Positions 37,804 to 47,241 of a DNA stretch of 64,000 nucleotides are shown piece by piece. The position numbers and the translations under genes were made by a program. The first letter of the stretch is position 1. Every line of letters begins with the position of its first letter. The notes beneath the pieces are model-generated. The model searched no databases. It was not told where the DNA came from and saw only the letters and a program-made list of their open reading frames with translations. This DNA comes from Arcobacter cryaerophilus gv. crypticus (GTDB lineage Bacteria; Campylobacterota; Campylobacteria; Campylobacterales; Arcobacteraceae): contig NZ_NXGI01000004.1 in assembly GCF_002993025.1 (NCBI RefSeq), positions 1-64,000 of the forward strand, written 5' to 3'.

Positions 37804-39225
37804 CTATTTTGTTAAATCTTTTATAAATTGAACAGCCATTCGAACACCAGTTCCGCTTGCTCCATGAGGATTATATCCCCAAGCTTTTTCAACAAACGCA
37901 GGTCCTGCTATATCAAAATGTATCCATTTATTTTTATTTTCTTCATAAATAAAGTTATCCAAAAACATTCCAGCTGTTATTGCTCCACCATATCTTGTGT
38001 TTGAGATATTACAAATGTCCGCTATCTCAGATTTAATACATTTTTTTAAATATCTATTAAAATCAAGTTTTGTAGCATACTCTCCAGAGCTTTGTGCAGA
38101 AAGTAATGCTTGATGTTTAAGCTCTTCATTATTTCCCATAATTCCTGTTGTATATTCACCAAGTCCAACAACACAAGCACCTGTAAGTGTTGCAAAATCT
38201 AAAATATAATCTATATCTTTAATCTCATCTTGTGCATAACATAAACAATCAGCAAGAACTAGTCTTCCTTCAGCATCTGTGTTTCGCACCTCAATTGTTT
38301 TTCCATTTTTCGCTCTTAAAATATCATCTGGTTTATAAGCATTTCCACCAATCATATTTTCAACTGCACCAATAATAGCATGCACTTCAATAGGTAATTT
38401 TAATTTTGCAATAACTTTTATAGTATTTAAAACAGCAACCGCTCCTGATTTATCAGCTTTCATAGTAACCATAAAATCAGCTGGTTTTAAAGATAATCCA
38501 CCACTATCATAAGTCAAACCTTTTCCTACAAGTACAACTTTTTTAATTGCTTTTTTAGGTTTATATTTAATATGTATTAGTTGTGATTCATGAATTGAAG
38601 CTCTTCCAACACTGTGCATTGACATCATTTTTTGTTTTTCTAAATCTTTTTCACCTAAAACTTCACAATCAAGTTCAAACTCTTTTGCAATACTTTGTGC
38701 CTCTTTTACAAAACTTTTTGGTGTAAAATCAGCGGGTGCAGTATTTACCATATCTCTTGCACTATTTACAGCTTCACAAATAGTTTGTGACTCTTTTAAA
38801 ATAGAAATTAATTCAGAATCTTTATCTTCAACTACAAAAGTTAACTCTTGTTTTTTGCTCTCTTTTTCACTCTTATAATTATTAAATGAATATGAACCTA
38901 AAATTGCACCTTCGACTAAAGCTTTAAAGTTATTTTTTAAAATACTATTTAATAATAAATTTACACTCTTATATTTTGTTGAGTTAAATCTCTTAATTGC
39001 AGTTGCCATAGCAATTGCTAAACTATCGTATGAAAAATCTTCAAAAGAAACATATATTTTTTTACTTTGTGCTAGTAAAACTGCTGTTTCATCTTTTACT
39101 TTAAATTCAAGATTTTCTAAAATCTCTTTATCTTGCTCATTTTCTATTTCATTTAGATTATTTATTAAAATAATCTCTAAATCAAACTCTTTATTTTTTG
39201 ATATTTCTACAATATTAATCTTCAT
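37804..39225 (-). CDS. pepA: cytosol (leucyl) aminopeptidase
   Basis: M17 family dizinc aminopeptidase, 473 residues. Metal and catalytic motifs: VGKGLTYDSGGLSLKP, ATMKADKSG-type region (VTMKADKSGAVAV) and the signature NTDAEGRLVLADCL. The N-terminal domain is divergent, as usual. The start overlaps the dedA stop by 11 bases; last gene of apt-trpB-dedA-pepA. Confidence 0.95.
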   Translation of the reverse strand: MKINIVEISKNKEFDLEIILINNLNEIENEQDKEILENLEFKVKDETAVLLAQSKKIYVSFEDFSYDSLAIAMATAIKRFNSTKYKSVNLLLNSILKNNFKALVEGAILGSYSFNNYKSEKESKKQELTFVVEDKDSELISILKESQTICEAVNSARDMVNTAPADFTPKSFVKEAQSIAKEFELDCEVLGEKDLEKQKMMSMHSVGRASIHESQLIHIKYKPKKAIKKVVLVGKGLTYDSGGLSLKPADFMVTMKADKSGAVAVLNTIKVIAKLKLPIEVHAIIGAVENMIGGNAYKPDDILRAKNGKTIEVRNTDAEGRLVLADCLCYAQDEIKDIDYILDFATLTGACVVGLGEYTTGIMGNNEELKHQALLSAQSSGEYATKLDFNRYLKKCIKSEIADICNISNTRYGGAITAGMFLDNFIYEENKNKWIHFDIAGPAFVEKAWGYNPHGASGTGVRMAVQFIKDLTK

Positions 39226-39916
39226 GCATTACCCTTTTTTCAATTTTTTTTGTTGCCTTATTAAAATAATATACAATTCCTCCACCAAAAATAGCTGCTA
39301 TTGGAATTGCTAAATACCAGTGCTCTTTTGCCCAATGAAGTACAACCATAATCTCATTTCCAAAATACCAAACAGGAACAATTGTAATAGCAGCCCAACA
39401 CCAAGCACTTATTAAATTTATAAATGCAAATTTTTTAGCATCATATCTTGTAAGTCCTATAGAAATTGGAATAATTGTTCTCATTCCATACATATATCTT
39501 TGAGTAAAAATTATTGGCCAACCATGTTTTTTTAAAAGTAAATGAGCAAAGGCAAACTTTCTTCTTTGTCCTCTTAATCTTTTTAAAACACCTTCTTTGT
39601 TAAATCTACCAATATAAAAATATACCTGATCACCAGCAAATCCACCAAGACCTGCAACAAAAATAGCTAAAAATAGGTTCATAGAGCCATCATGGGTCAT
39701 AAGTCCAGCCATAATTAGCCCCATCTCACCCTCTAACATACTCCATACAAAAAGTATCACATATCCATATTGTTTGAGTAAATATATAAATTTTTCTTCA
39801 AATCCATCAACAGGAGCATTGTATAGATTATAAAAAAGAAAAGACAAAAATGTTATTAATACTACTGCAAAAATCTTTCCTGTATATGGCTGAATTTTCC
39901 TAAAAAGTTCTCTCAT
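39215..39916 (-). CDS. DedA/SNARE-associated family membrane protein
   Basis: A 233-residue polytopic membrane protein of the DedA superfamily, members of which act as polyprenyl-phosphate or lipid flippases. Conserved features: SMLEGEMGLIMAGLM, GGFAGDQVYFYIGRF, FTQRYMYGMRTIIPISIGLTR (key Arg-containing motif) and a C-terminal helix pair. It lies eight bases after trpB and overlaps pepA. Confidence 0.88.
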   Translation of the reverse strand: MRELFRKIQPYTGKIFAVVLITFLSFLFYNLYNAPVDGFEEKFIYLLKQYGYVILFVWSMLEGEMGLIMAGLMTHDGSMNLFLAIFVAGLGGFAGDQVYFYIGRFNKEGVLKRLRGQRRKFAFAHLLLKKHGWPIIFTQRYMYGMRTIIPISIGLTRYDAKKFAFINLISAWCWAAITIVPVWYFGNEIMVVLHWAKEHWYLAIPIAAIFGGGIVYYFNKATKKIEKRVMHED

Positions 39917-39924
39917 TTTTATCC

Positions 39925-41151
39925 TTAGTCGAAGTTTAATAAGCTTTTTGCCTGTATCATGTCTTTATCACCTCGACCAGATAGACAAATTATTACTAAT
40001 TTATTTTTTAATTTTTCTTTTGCTTTTTTCAAATATGCAATTGCATGAGCTGATTCAAATGCTGGAATGATTCCCTCTTTTTGACTCAGCCAAACAAAAG
40101 CATCAAGAGCTTCTTTATCAGTTATATTGTCATAAATTACTGTTTTATTATCTTTATGAAAACTATGTTCTGGTCCAACTCCTGGATAATCAAGCCCTGC
40201 ACTAATACTATGAGCTTCTAAAACTTGTCCATCTTCATCTTGAAGTAAATATGAACACTGTCCATGTAAAATACCAGGAGTTCCCAAAGCTAAACAAGAA
40301 CCATGATTAGGTGTATCAAGTCCAAGTCCACCAGCTTCTATTCCAACACAAGTAACTTCACTATCTTCTAAAAAGTGTGAAAACATACCAATAGAGTTAG
40401 ATCCACCACCAATACAAGCAACTACATAATCAGGAAGTCTATTCTCTTTTTCTAAAATTTGTTTTCTTGACTCATAACCAATAACAGCTTGAAAATCCCG
40501 CACCATCATAGGATATGGATGAGGACCTGCAACTGTTCCAATTATATAAAAAGTATCTCTTGCATTTGTTACCCAATATCTAATTGCTTCATTCATAGCA
40601 TCTTTTAAAGTTTTACTTCCACTTTCAACCGCAATTACTTTTGCACCTAAAAGTTTCATTCTAAATACATTTAACTCTTGTCTTTCAACATCTTTAGCAC
40701 CCATAAAAACAGTACATTCTAAACCCATAAGTGCTGCAATTGTAGCAGTTGCAACACCGTGTTGCCCTGCTCCTGTTTCGGCTATTACTTTTGTTTTTCC
40801 CATTTTTTTTGCTAATAAACCTTGAGCTATTACATTATTAACTTTATGAGCACCTGTATGATTTAAATCTTCTCTTTTTAAATAGATTTTTGCACCAATT
40901 TCATCACTTATGTTTTTTGCAAAATATAGTGGATTTTCACGTCCAACATAATCTTTTAAGTAGTAATTTACCTCAGCCCAAAACTCTTTATCAAATCTAT
41001 ATTTACTATAAGTAGCTTCAAGTTCTTTTAAAATAGGCATCAATGTTTCAGGAACATATTGTCCACCAAAAATTCCAAACTCACCACCAACACCAAATTC
41101 ACCATTTGAATTTGGATCAAATTTACTTTTTTTTGGAATATAGTTACTCAT
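39925..41151 (-). CDS. trpB: tryptophan synthase beta subunit
   Basis: PLP enzyme making Trp from indole and Ser. Motifs: [14 protein letters not shown], the PLP Lys in [37 protein letters not shown] and the C-terminal SGRGDKD. I use the ATG at 41151, which overlaps the apt stop as ATGA and gives 408 residues; the long in-frame extension upstream lies inside apt. TrpA is not adjacent, so trpB is separated from the rest of the pathway here. The N-terminal ~15 residues before GEFGIFGG are an extra tail. Confidence 0.95.
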   Translation of the reverse strand: MSNYIPKKSKFDPNSNGEFGVGGEFGIFGGQYVPETLMPILKELEATYSKYRFDKEFWAEVNYYLKDYVGRENPLYFAKNISDEIGAKIYLKREDLNHTGAHKVNNVIAQGLLAKKMGKTKVIAETGAGQHGVATATIAALMGLECTVFMGAKDVERQELNVFRMKLLGAKVIAVESGSKTLKDAMNEAIRYWVTNARDTFYIIGTVAGPHPYPMMVRDFQAVIGYESRKQILEKENRLPDYVVACIGGGSNSIGMFSHFLEDSEVTCVGIEAGGLGLDTPNHGSCLALGTPGILHGQCSYLLQDEDGQVLEAHSISAGLDYPGVGPEHSFHKDNKTVIYDNITDKEALDAFVWLSQKEGIIPAFESAHAIAYLKKAKEKLKNKLVIICLSGRGDKDMIQAKSLLNFD

Positions 41152-41723
41152 ATTTCTAGCACCGCATACACAGGAGTTTTTTCTTCTAACTTTGCTTTTC
41201 CAGGCAAGATAGAGAAATTTAAAATAAAACAAGCCTCAACTAAAGAAGCATCTAATTTTTCTATTAAATTAGCTGCTGCTATTGCTGTTCCACCACTTAC
41301 AACCAAATCATCTATTAAAAGAACTCTTGGATTTTTTATATCTCTAAAAGCATCAAAATGAACTTCAACCTCATCAAAACCATACTCAAGTTCATACTTC
41401 TCACATAAAGTTGTACTTGGAAGTTTCCCTTTTTTTCTTATTGGTACAAATCCAATTTTAAGTCTTGAAGCAAGTGCCGCTCCAAATAAAAATCCTCTTG
41501 CTTCAATTGCTGCTATAAAATCTAAATTATATTTTTTATATCTATCTTCAAGATGGCTCATAAGTAGCTCAAATGCATCTTTATTATTTAAAAGTGTTGT
41601 AATATCTTTAAAGCTAATACCATGTTTTGGAAAATCCTCAACTGTTCTTATAGAGTCTATTAAAACCTTTTTTTCGTAATCTGTTAAAATCTCTTTACTC
41701 AAAGTTTTCCCTTTTATATTCAA
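41148..41723 (-). CDS. apt: adenine phosphoribosyltransferase
   Basis: Purine salvage enzyme: adenine plus PRPP gives AMP. Its 191 residues contain [27 protein letters not shown] and the PRPP loop [17 protein letters not shown] at 41723 follows AAAAGGGAAAA. It is coupled to trpB by an ATGA overlap. Confidence 0.96.
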   Translation of the reverse strand: MNIKGKTLSKEILTDYEKKVLIDSIRTVEDFPKHGISFKDITTLLNNKDAFELLMSHLEDRYKKYNLDFIAAIEARGFLFGAALASRLKIGFVPIRKKGKLPSTTLCEKYELEYGFDEVEVHFDAFRDIKNPRVLLIDDLVVSGGTAIAAANLIEKLDASLVEACFILNFSILPGKAKLEEKTPVYAVLEI

Positions 41724-41752
41724 AGTACAATTATTTTAGCTAAAATAAAATT

Positions 41753-42592
41753 ATGATACAGTTTAAAATCAAACTATTTAAGAATTTTATAAAAGTTTTG
41801 TTAACACTCTTTCTTTTTATAAATTTTGCTTTTGCTTTAAATTTACAAAAACCTTCAAATTATAAAGATTCTATTGATGTTTCAAATTGGTATATGAGTG
41901 AAAAACTAGATGGTATTAGAGCATATTGGGATGGAAAAGAGTTATTTACAAAAAACAGAAATAAAATATTTGCTCCCTCTTGGTTTACAAAAGATTTTCC
42001 ACCATTTCCTCTTGATGGTGAGTTATGGACAAAAAGAGGTGATTTTGAAAATATTCAAAGCATAGTTTTAAGCCAACAAGAGTCAAAAAATTGGGAAAAA
42101 ATAACTTACAATATTTTTGAAATTCCAAATGCAAATGGAAATTTTAAAAATAGATTAGATTTTTTACAAAGCTATTTAGATACAAATCCAAGTATATATA
42201 TAAAAATTATTCCTCAAATAGTTTGTAAAGATCAAAATCACTTAAATAGATTTTTACAAGAACTTTTAAAAAATGGTTCAGAAGGAGTGATTATAAAAAA
42301 TCCAAATTTATCTTATGAAACTGGAAGAACGAATAACTCTTTAAAAGTAAAAGAGTTTCTTGATGATGAAGGGAAAGTTATTGGACATAATTTTAATAAA
42401 GATGGTTCATTTAAAAGTTTAAAAATAGAATTAAAAAATAAAACTGTATTTAATTTAGGTGGTGGATTTAAAAAAGAAGATAGATTAAATCCACCAAAAA
42501 TCGGGCAGTTTGTAACTTTCAAATATTATGGTTTAACAAAAAATGCTAAACCAAAATTTGCTTCATTTTTAAGAGTTAGAGAAATTGAATAG
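41753..42592 (+). CDS. ATP-dependent DNA ligase with signal peptide (LigE-type)
   Basis: A 279-residue minimal ATP-dependent ligase. An N-terminal hydrophobic segment (about 12-29, ending FAFALNL) predicts export to the periplasm. Nucleotidyltransferase motif I has the AMP-binding Lys in MSEKLDGIRAYWDG, motif III PLDGELW, motif IV GVIIK and motif V LKVKEF; a small OB domain follows. This matches Lig E proteins of competent Gram-negatives, proposed to repair incoming DNA. The ComF-like gene at 4197 is the only other possible competence gene in the window. Confidence 0.87.
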   Translation: MIQFKIKLFKNFIKVLLTLFLFINFAFALNLQKPSNYKDSIDVSNWYMSEKLDGIRAYWDGKELFTKNRNKIFAPSWFTKDFPPFPLDGELWTKRGDFENIQSIVLSQQESKNWEKITYNIFEIPNANGNFKNRLDFLQSYLDTNPSIYIKIIPQIVCKDQNHLNRFLQELLKNGSEGVIIKNPNLSYETGRTNNSLKVKEFLDDEGKVIGHNFNKDGSFKSLKIELKNKTVFNLGGGFKKEDRLNPPKIGQFVTFKYYGLTKNAKPKFASFLRVREIE

Positions 42593-42595
42593 CAT

Positions 42596-42763
42596 TTAAT
42601 CCTCGGTTGCTTCGTGAATTGATTTTTTTACATCTTTTACAACTTCAGTTGTTGTCTCTTTTGTAGCTTTCCAAGCTGTTTTGCTATCTTGTTTTACTCC
42701 ACTCCAAGTTGCACAAGCTTGAAAAAATATTATAAATATTAATAATAATATACTTTTAAGCAT
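42596..42763 (-). CDS. small lipoprotein (55 aa)
   Basis: A short gene with ribosome binding site AAGGAT six bases before ATG 42763 and stop at 42598-42596. Residues 1-14 are a hydrophobic signal, with FFQAC as lipobox (Cys17). The mature part is a charged amphipathic helix (WSGVKQDSKTAWKATKETT...) with Trp, Thr and Lys. It resembles entericidin-like or similar small lipoproteins in layout only. It is convergent with the ligase, with a gap of three bases. Confidence 0.72.
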   Translation of the reverse strand: MLKSILLLIFIIFFQACATWSGVKQDSKTAWKATKETTTEVVKDVKKSIHEATED

Positions 42764-42843
42764 CTCTTATCCTTTTATATAAATAAACTTTCAAATAAAT
42801 TTATAGCAAAATTTTGTATCAAATAAGATTAAATTTATTTGGG

Positions 42844-42849
42844 TACAAT
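42844..42849 (+). promoter_or_regulatory. -10 element of the trans-sulfuration gene pair
   Basis: TACAAT preceded by GGG, 32 bases before the preferred ATG (42881) and downstream of an AT-rich tract. It would make the in-frame TTG at 42839 fall outside the message. Confidence 0.5.
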
Positions 42850-42880
42850 TTCCCAAAAATTAGCCAATTTAAGGATTTTT

Positions 42881-44032
42881 ATGAATAAAAGTTTAGAAAC
42901 TATGCTTTGCCATTTAAAAGATTTTGCACCTTTTAAAGAGCCTACAAACTCTTCACACTTTCCAATATACAACACAGCAACTTTTGATTTAAAAAACCAA
43001 AATGGCGATAAGATATATGATTATACAAGAAGCGATAATCCTACAAGAGCTACACTTGAAAACTTTTTTGCTTTTGCTGAAAATGGTTCTGGAGCTGTTT
43101 GTACTCACACAGGAATAGCAGCTGTTTCACTTCTTTTTGAAACTGTTTTAAAAGCAAATTCATCTATTTTAGTTGAAGCTGATTGTTATGGTGGAACATT
43201 TAGACTTTTAAAACTATTTAAAGAAAAATATAATATTGATGTAAACTTTACAGATTTTACAGATTTAAATATGCTTGAACATATTTTAAAAACAAATAAT
43301 ATAGATTTAGTTTTATGTGAAAGTCCTACAAATCCAGGCTTAAAAATAATAGATTTAAAAGAGATATCAAAGCTTTGCAAAACACACAACTCACTTTTTG
43401 CGGTTGATAACTCACTTGCAACTTTTATTAGTCAAAAACCTCTTGATTTAGGAGCTGATTTTTCACTTTTTTCTACAACTAAATTTATAAGTGGTCACGG
43501 AAGCGTAATTGCTGGTGCTATTGTTGCAAAAACTAAAGAGGACTCAGACAAACTTCACTACTACTCAAATGCCTTAGGAAGAAATCAAAATCCTCTTGAT
43601 GTTCATCTAATATCACTTGGAATTAGTAGCCTAAAAGTTAGAATGAAAGCAAGCGAAAAATTAGCAAAAAAATTTGCTAAATGGCTTGAAAAACAAGATT
43701 TTATAGAAAAAGTTACATTTCCAGCACTTAAATCACATCCGCAAAGAGCTTTAGCAAAAAAACAGATGAAGATAATTCCTAGTGTTTTTTGTGCTGATTT
43801 TAAAAGTGTAGAACTAGCAGAAAAATTCATAGAAAATGCAAAAATATTTGGAGAAAAATGCTCTTTTGGAAGTGCTGATAGTAGAGTTGAAATACCTTCT
43901 AAAATATCTCATGCATCTTTTTCAAAAGAGGAATTAAAAGCAATTGGAATATCTGATAGTACAGTACGATTTTCTATTGGTTTTGAAGATTTAAAAGATT
44001 TAAAAGAGGATTTATTAGAAGCTATAAAATGA
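42881..44032 (+). CDS. trans-sulfuration-type PLP enzyme (cystathionine/O-acylhomoserine family)
   Basis: A 383-residue Cys/Met metabolism PLP enzyme. Motifs: YTRSDNPTRATLE near 45, PLP-ring stacking region GTFRLLKLF, VDNSLATFISQKP, and the Schiff-base Lys in STTKFISGHGSVIAGA. It could be cystathionine gamma-synthase, cystathionine gamma/beta-lyase or O-acetylhomoserine sulfhydrylase; the sequence alone does not decide. ATG 42881 with AAGGA is chosen over an upstream in-frame TTG. It overlaps the next PLP gene by four bases (ATGA). Confidence 0.86.
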   Translation: MNKSLETMLCHLKDFAPFKEPTNSSHFPIYNTATFDLKNQNGDKIYDYTRSDNPTRATLENFFAFAENGSGAVCTHTGIAAVSLLFETVLKANSSILVEADCYGGTFRLLKLFKEKYNIDVNFTDFTDLNMLEHILKTNNIDLVLCESPTNPGLKIIDLKEISKLCKTHNSLFAVDNSLATFISQKPLDLGADFSLFSTTKFISGHGSVIAGAIVAKTKEDSDKLHYYSNALGRNQNPLDVHLISLGISSLKVRMKASEKLAKKFAKWLEKQDFIEKVTFPALKSHPQRALAKKQMKIIPSVFCADFKSVELAEKFIENAKIFGEKCSFGSADSRVEIPSKISHASFSKEELKAIGISDSTVRFSIGFEDLKDLKEDLLEAIK

Positions 44033-45528
44033 TAAAAGAGTCTATTTTTAAACCAATCTCTTGTGGTGAGACTTTACCAGTAAATAATATTCATGCAGTT
44101 TCTACATCTATGCCAACACTTCAAGATGTAATTGATTATGAGGAACAAACACCGCAGATTTTAGAAAAAATAACAGTTGCATATCCTAGATTTATAGTTC
44201 ATCCTTATCTTAAAAAACTTGCAATTTATTTAAAATCAAAATATAAAGTTAGTGATAAATATGAACTTATACTTCTTAGTAGTAAAAAGGCAGTAAAAGT
44301 TGTAAGTTCTAGATTTTATATAAATAATCCAATAGATATTGATGAAGATTTTGGTGTAATTATGGTTTTAAAAGGAAGACAGTACCAAAAAGTTTTAAAA
44401 TTTATTCAACATGTTGGGTACAATTTATCTTCAAGATTAGCAGAAGATTATCTATATAATCTAGAAATTATTTCAAATATTCATCAAGAAGAGCTTGCAG
44501 ATGAAACAAAAGCAAAAAATATTCTAATTTCAACTTTATCAAATGCCTATAATCAACCTCAGAAAAACATATCTTTAACTCCTTCAGGAATGAATGCAAT
44601 GTATTGTGTTTTAAAAGGAATTAAAAATATTCAAGCAAAAAATGGAAGAACTATTTTAGTTCAACTAGGATGGCTCTATCTTGATACTATGAATATTGTA
44701 AATCACTATTTTGAAGAGAGTAAAATATTTTATGATGTTACAAATCTTGATAACTTTGAAAATTTTTTAAAAAAAAATGGATTAAAAGTTTCAGCAATCG
44801 TTACAGAAATTCCTACAAATCCACTTGTGCAAACAGTTGATTTAAAAAAACTGAAAACTCTTTGTAAATTTTATAATATTCCTTTGGTTATAGACTCTAC
44901 TTTTGCAACACCATATAATCTTAATTTAAACTCTTATGCTGATATTTATGTTGAATCATTGACAAAATTTGCTTGTGGAAATGCAGATGTTTTAATGGGT
45001 GCAATTATTTTAAATAAAAACTCAAAAATCTCACATATTTCACAAGAGTTTTTTAAACACTGTGATGAACCATATATAAAAGATATTCAAAGATTGGCTT
45101 TAGAAATACAAGATTATAAAAATAGAGTTAAAAAAATATCTTCAAATACAAAAAAGTTAGTCGAATATTTTCAAAAATCATCTTATATAGATGAAATTTT
45201 TTACTGTTTAAGTCCAAAATATAAAGAGAATTATGAAAAACTTATGATTGATGAAAATAGTCTATGTGGAATAATATCAATCACCTTTAAAAAAGATTTC
45301 CAAAAAGTTTATGATAGTTTAAACTTTCCAAAAGGTCCAAGCCTTGGAACTGAATTTACACTTCTTATGCCCTATACATATTTAGCACACTATGATTTAA
45401 TAGTAAGTAAAGAGGGTAAAGAGTTTTTAGAAAAAATAAATCTTCCTATAAATCTTCTTAGAATATCTGTTGGGGTTGAAAATATAGAAGATATTATTGA
45501 AGAGTTTGAAAAAATAAATAATATTTAG
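44029..45528 (+). CDS. long PLP-dependent trans-sulfuration-family enzyme with N-terminal extension
   Basis: 499 residues. The C-terminal ~320 residues are a Cys/Met-metabolism PLP domain with LTPSGMNAMYCVLKG, VTEIPTNPLVQTVDL, VIDSTFATPYN and the Schiff-base Lys in VESLTKFACGNADVLMGA. About 170 N-terminal residues precede it, and the overall form recalls the divergent fungal-type cystathionine gamma-synthase (STR2-like). Translationally coupled to the 383-residue paralogue at 42881-44032, which suggests two steps of one sulfur-amino-acid route or a heteromer (inference). Confidence 0.75.
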   Translation: MIKESIFKPISCGETLPVNNIHAVSTSMPTLQDVIDYEEQTPQILEKITVAYPRFIVHPYLKKLAIYLKSKYKVSDKYELILLSSKKAVKVVSSRFYINNPIDIDEDFGVIMVLKGRQYQKVLKFIQHVGYNLSSRLAEDYLYNLEIISNIHQEELADETKAKNILISTLSNAYNQPQKNISLTPSGMNAMYCVLKGIKNIQAKNGRTILVQLGWLYLDTMNIVNHYFEESKIFYDVTNLDNFENFLKKNGLKVSAIVTEIPTNPLVQTVDLKKLKTLCKFYNIPLVIDSTFATPYNLNLNSYADIYVESLTKFACGNADVLMGAIILNKNSKISHISQEFFKHCDEPYIKDIQRLALEIQDYKNRVKKISSNTKKLVEYFQKSSYIDEIFYCLSPKYKENYEKLMIDENSLCGIISITFKKDFQKVYDSLNFPKGPSLGTEFTLLMPYTYLAHYDLIVSKEGKEFLEKINLPINLLRISVGVENIEDIIEEFEKINNI

Positions 45529-45541
45529 GTTTAAAAAATAG

Positions 45542-46102
45542 ATGATAAAACAAGCGAATAAAAATAATATAGAAAATATTTCAACACTTATTTACGATGC
45601 AATTCACGATATTGCAAATACTTTAACAGGTGAAAATGAAGAAAAAAAAATACTTGAAACTTTAGATTTGTATGCAAAAATGGATATAAATAGATTGAGT
45701 TACAAAAATATTTGGGTTTATGAGCTAGATAATCAAAATATTGCCTTAATAATTGCCTATAATTCAAATGATGTAGAAAAACTAGATAATCCAATACTCA
45801 AGCACTTAAAAACAAAAAATATTTTTTTAGACTCTTTTGAAAAAGAGTGCTTTAAAGATGAGTTTTATATAGATACAATTAGTGTTCTAAAAGATTTTCA
45901 AGGTAATGGAATAGCAAAAGAGTTATTTAGTTTTATTGAAAATAAAGCAAAAAAGCTAGGATTTAAAAAACTTTCACTTTTGGTTGATTTTGAAAATAAA
46001 AAAGCATTGGCTTTATATGAAAAATTAGGCTTTGAAAAAAATGAGATACTTAAAGTTTCAGGAAGCAACTTTTATCATATGATAAAAAAATTAAATTTAT
46101 AA
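45542..46102 (+). CDS. GNAT-family N-acetyltransferase
   Basis: 186 residues with the acetyl-CoA-binding motif A in SVLKDFQGNGIAKELFSFIE (Q/R-x-x-G-x-G/A form) followed by KKLSLLVDFENKKALALYEKLGFEKNE, the classical GNAT C-terminal half. Substrate unknown. It lies 13 bases after the PLP pair and eight before the monooxygenase, likely one message. Confidence 0.85.
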   Translation: MIKQANKNNIENISTLIYDAIHDIANTLTGENEEKKILETLDLYAKMDINRLSYKNIWVYELDNQNIALIIAYNSNDVEKLDNPILKHLKTKNIFLDSFEKECFKDEFYIDTISVLKDFQGNGIAKELFSFIENKAKKLGFKKLSLLVDFENKKALALYEKLGFEKNEILKVSGSNFYHMIKKLNL

Positions 46103-46110
46103 AAGGAAAA

Positions 46111-46434
46111 ATGATGTCAAAAAAAATATATTGTATAGCTTCATTTGAAGCAAAAGAAGGTTTAAACGAACAGTTATTTAAAGTACTGCAATCTTTAGAA
46201 CCACAAACTATAAGAGAAGATGGTTGTATTCAATATATTGTTACAAAACATATAAGTCATCCAAATGCAACTGGAAAAAGCTTTCCAATAGTATTTAATG
46301 AAATTTGGGAATCAAAAGAGGCTTTTGAGCTTCACTGTAATAAACCTTATATCAAAGAGTTTTTTCATAAACATTGTGTTTTAAAAGATGGACTTGTAAA
46401 AGATTTTAATGTTTGTGTTTATAGTGATGAATAA
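46111..46434 (+). CDS. antibiotic biosynthesis monooxygenase (ABM)-domain protein
   Basis: 107 residues forming a ferredoxin-like ABM fold: KIYCIASFEAKEGLNEQLFKVLQ, then PQTIREDGCIQYIV and FNEIWESKEAFELHCNKPYIKEFF. ABM proteins include quinol monooxygenases and heme-degrading enzymes; a specific substrate cannot be assigned. The first two codons are ATG ATG, with AAAGGA upstream. Confidence 0.83.
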   Translation: MMSKKIYCIASFEAKEGLNEQLFKVLQSLEPQTIREDGCIQYIVTKHISHPNATGKSFPIVFNEIWESKEAFELHCNKPYIKEFFHKHCVLKDGLVKDFNVCVYSDE

Positions 46435-46509
46435 TAACTTTATTAAATTTTTCTGGAATTGAAATTTAAAGCTCTATTATTAACTAAATTTTATAATATT
46501 AAAAATACT

Positions 46510-47241
46510 TTAAGAAAAAATTCCAGAGCTAATAAGCATCAAAAATGCTAGAATAAACATAAAAATAGGTGCAACTATCTCTAATATATTTACAATATTT
46601 TTAGAGTTTGAAGATATTTTATGTAAACTTACTCCAAAAAATGATGAAGAAAAAATCACAACAGCCATACCAAGGCTAATACTAATGCTAGCTAAAAATA
46701 CTGCAAAATAAGTTTTAAGTAAACAAGCATACATAAATAATAAAATAGTTCCTGGACATGGAACTATTCCAGCTGTTAAAACAAATATTAAATCTTGTTT
46801 TTTACTTCTTTTTTCAAAAATTACTGGCTTATTTTTAGAAGGTGCTATAAAATTTATTTTTTGAAAATTTGAAGAAAATTTTGTTGCTTTTGTATCAGAC
46901 TTACAAACCACACAAGAACAATATTTTTTCTTTAATTTTCTATACAAAATAAAAATTGCTAAAAACATAATTATAACAGCACTTAAAGCTGTAATATATG
47001 TAGCCGAATTTGATACGAAACCACTTAATGCTGTTTGAAGAATTAAAATAGATATTAAAACTATAATCAAAGCTCCAAATATATGTACAAACGCTGTTAA
47101 AACAGAGATTATAAAAGCTTCAAAATATGTACTTTTTTGAGATGAGAAGTATGAAAATGCAAAAAATTTACCATGTCCTGGTCCAATAGAGTGAATAACA
47201 CCATAAAGAAAAGATGCTATTAATAGAAAAATAAAGCAAAT
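46510..47241 (-). CDS. NicO/RcnA-type metal transporter, frame-linked to the DUF1007 gene
   Basis: Open frame of 243 codons. It includes the family signature GVIHSIGPGHGKFFAFSYF (about residues 15-33), AFVHIFGALIIVLIS and the second signature GIVPCPGTILLFMYA; a Cys/Lys loop (CSCVVCKSD) lies between. A start at TTG 47070 would remove the essential first signature, yet no ATG, GTG or TTG precedes it after the in-frame stop. The frame is -1 relative to the upstream DUF1007 ORF, which it overlaps by 22 bases at a T-rich stretch. Therefore frameshifting, an ATT start, or a mutation must be invoked. Predicted to move a divalent metal across the inner membrane. Confidence 0.72.
   Translation of the reverse strand: MCFIFLLIASFLYGVIHSIGPGHGKFFAFSYFSSQKSTYFEAFIISVLTAFVHIFGALIIVLISILILQTALSGFVSNSATYITALSAVIIMFLAIFILYRKLKKKYCSCVVCKSDTKATKFSSNFQKINFIAPSKNKPVIFEKRSKKQDLIFVLTAGIVPCPGTILLFMYACLLKTYFAVFLASISISLGMAVVIFSSSFFGVSLHKISSNSKNIVNILEIVAPIFMFILAFLMLISSGIFS

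Noticed and set aside
41152-41232. 27-codon N-terminal extension of trpB
   Set aside because: Lies inside apt in another frame; the ATGA overlap at 41151-41148 is the better start.
42839-42880. In-frame TTG start and 14-residue extension of the 383-residue PLP enzyme
   Set aside because: The TTG is upstream of the likely transcription start and has no ribosome binding site; ATG 42881 has AAGGA.
46446-46526. Long-range inverted repeats CTGGAATT/AATTCCAG and AGCTCT/AGAGCT near the NicO 3' end
   Set aside because: The arms are short, about 60 bases apart and not nested, so they are likely chance in AT-rich DNA.
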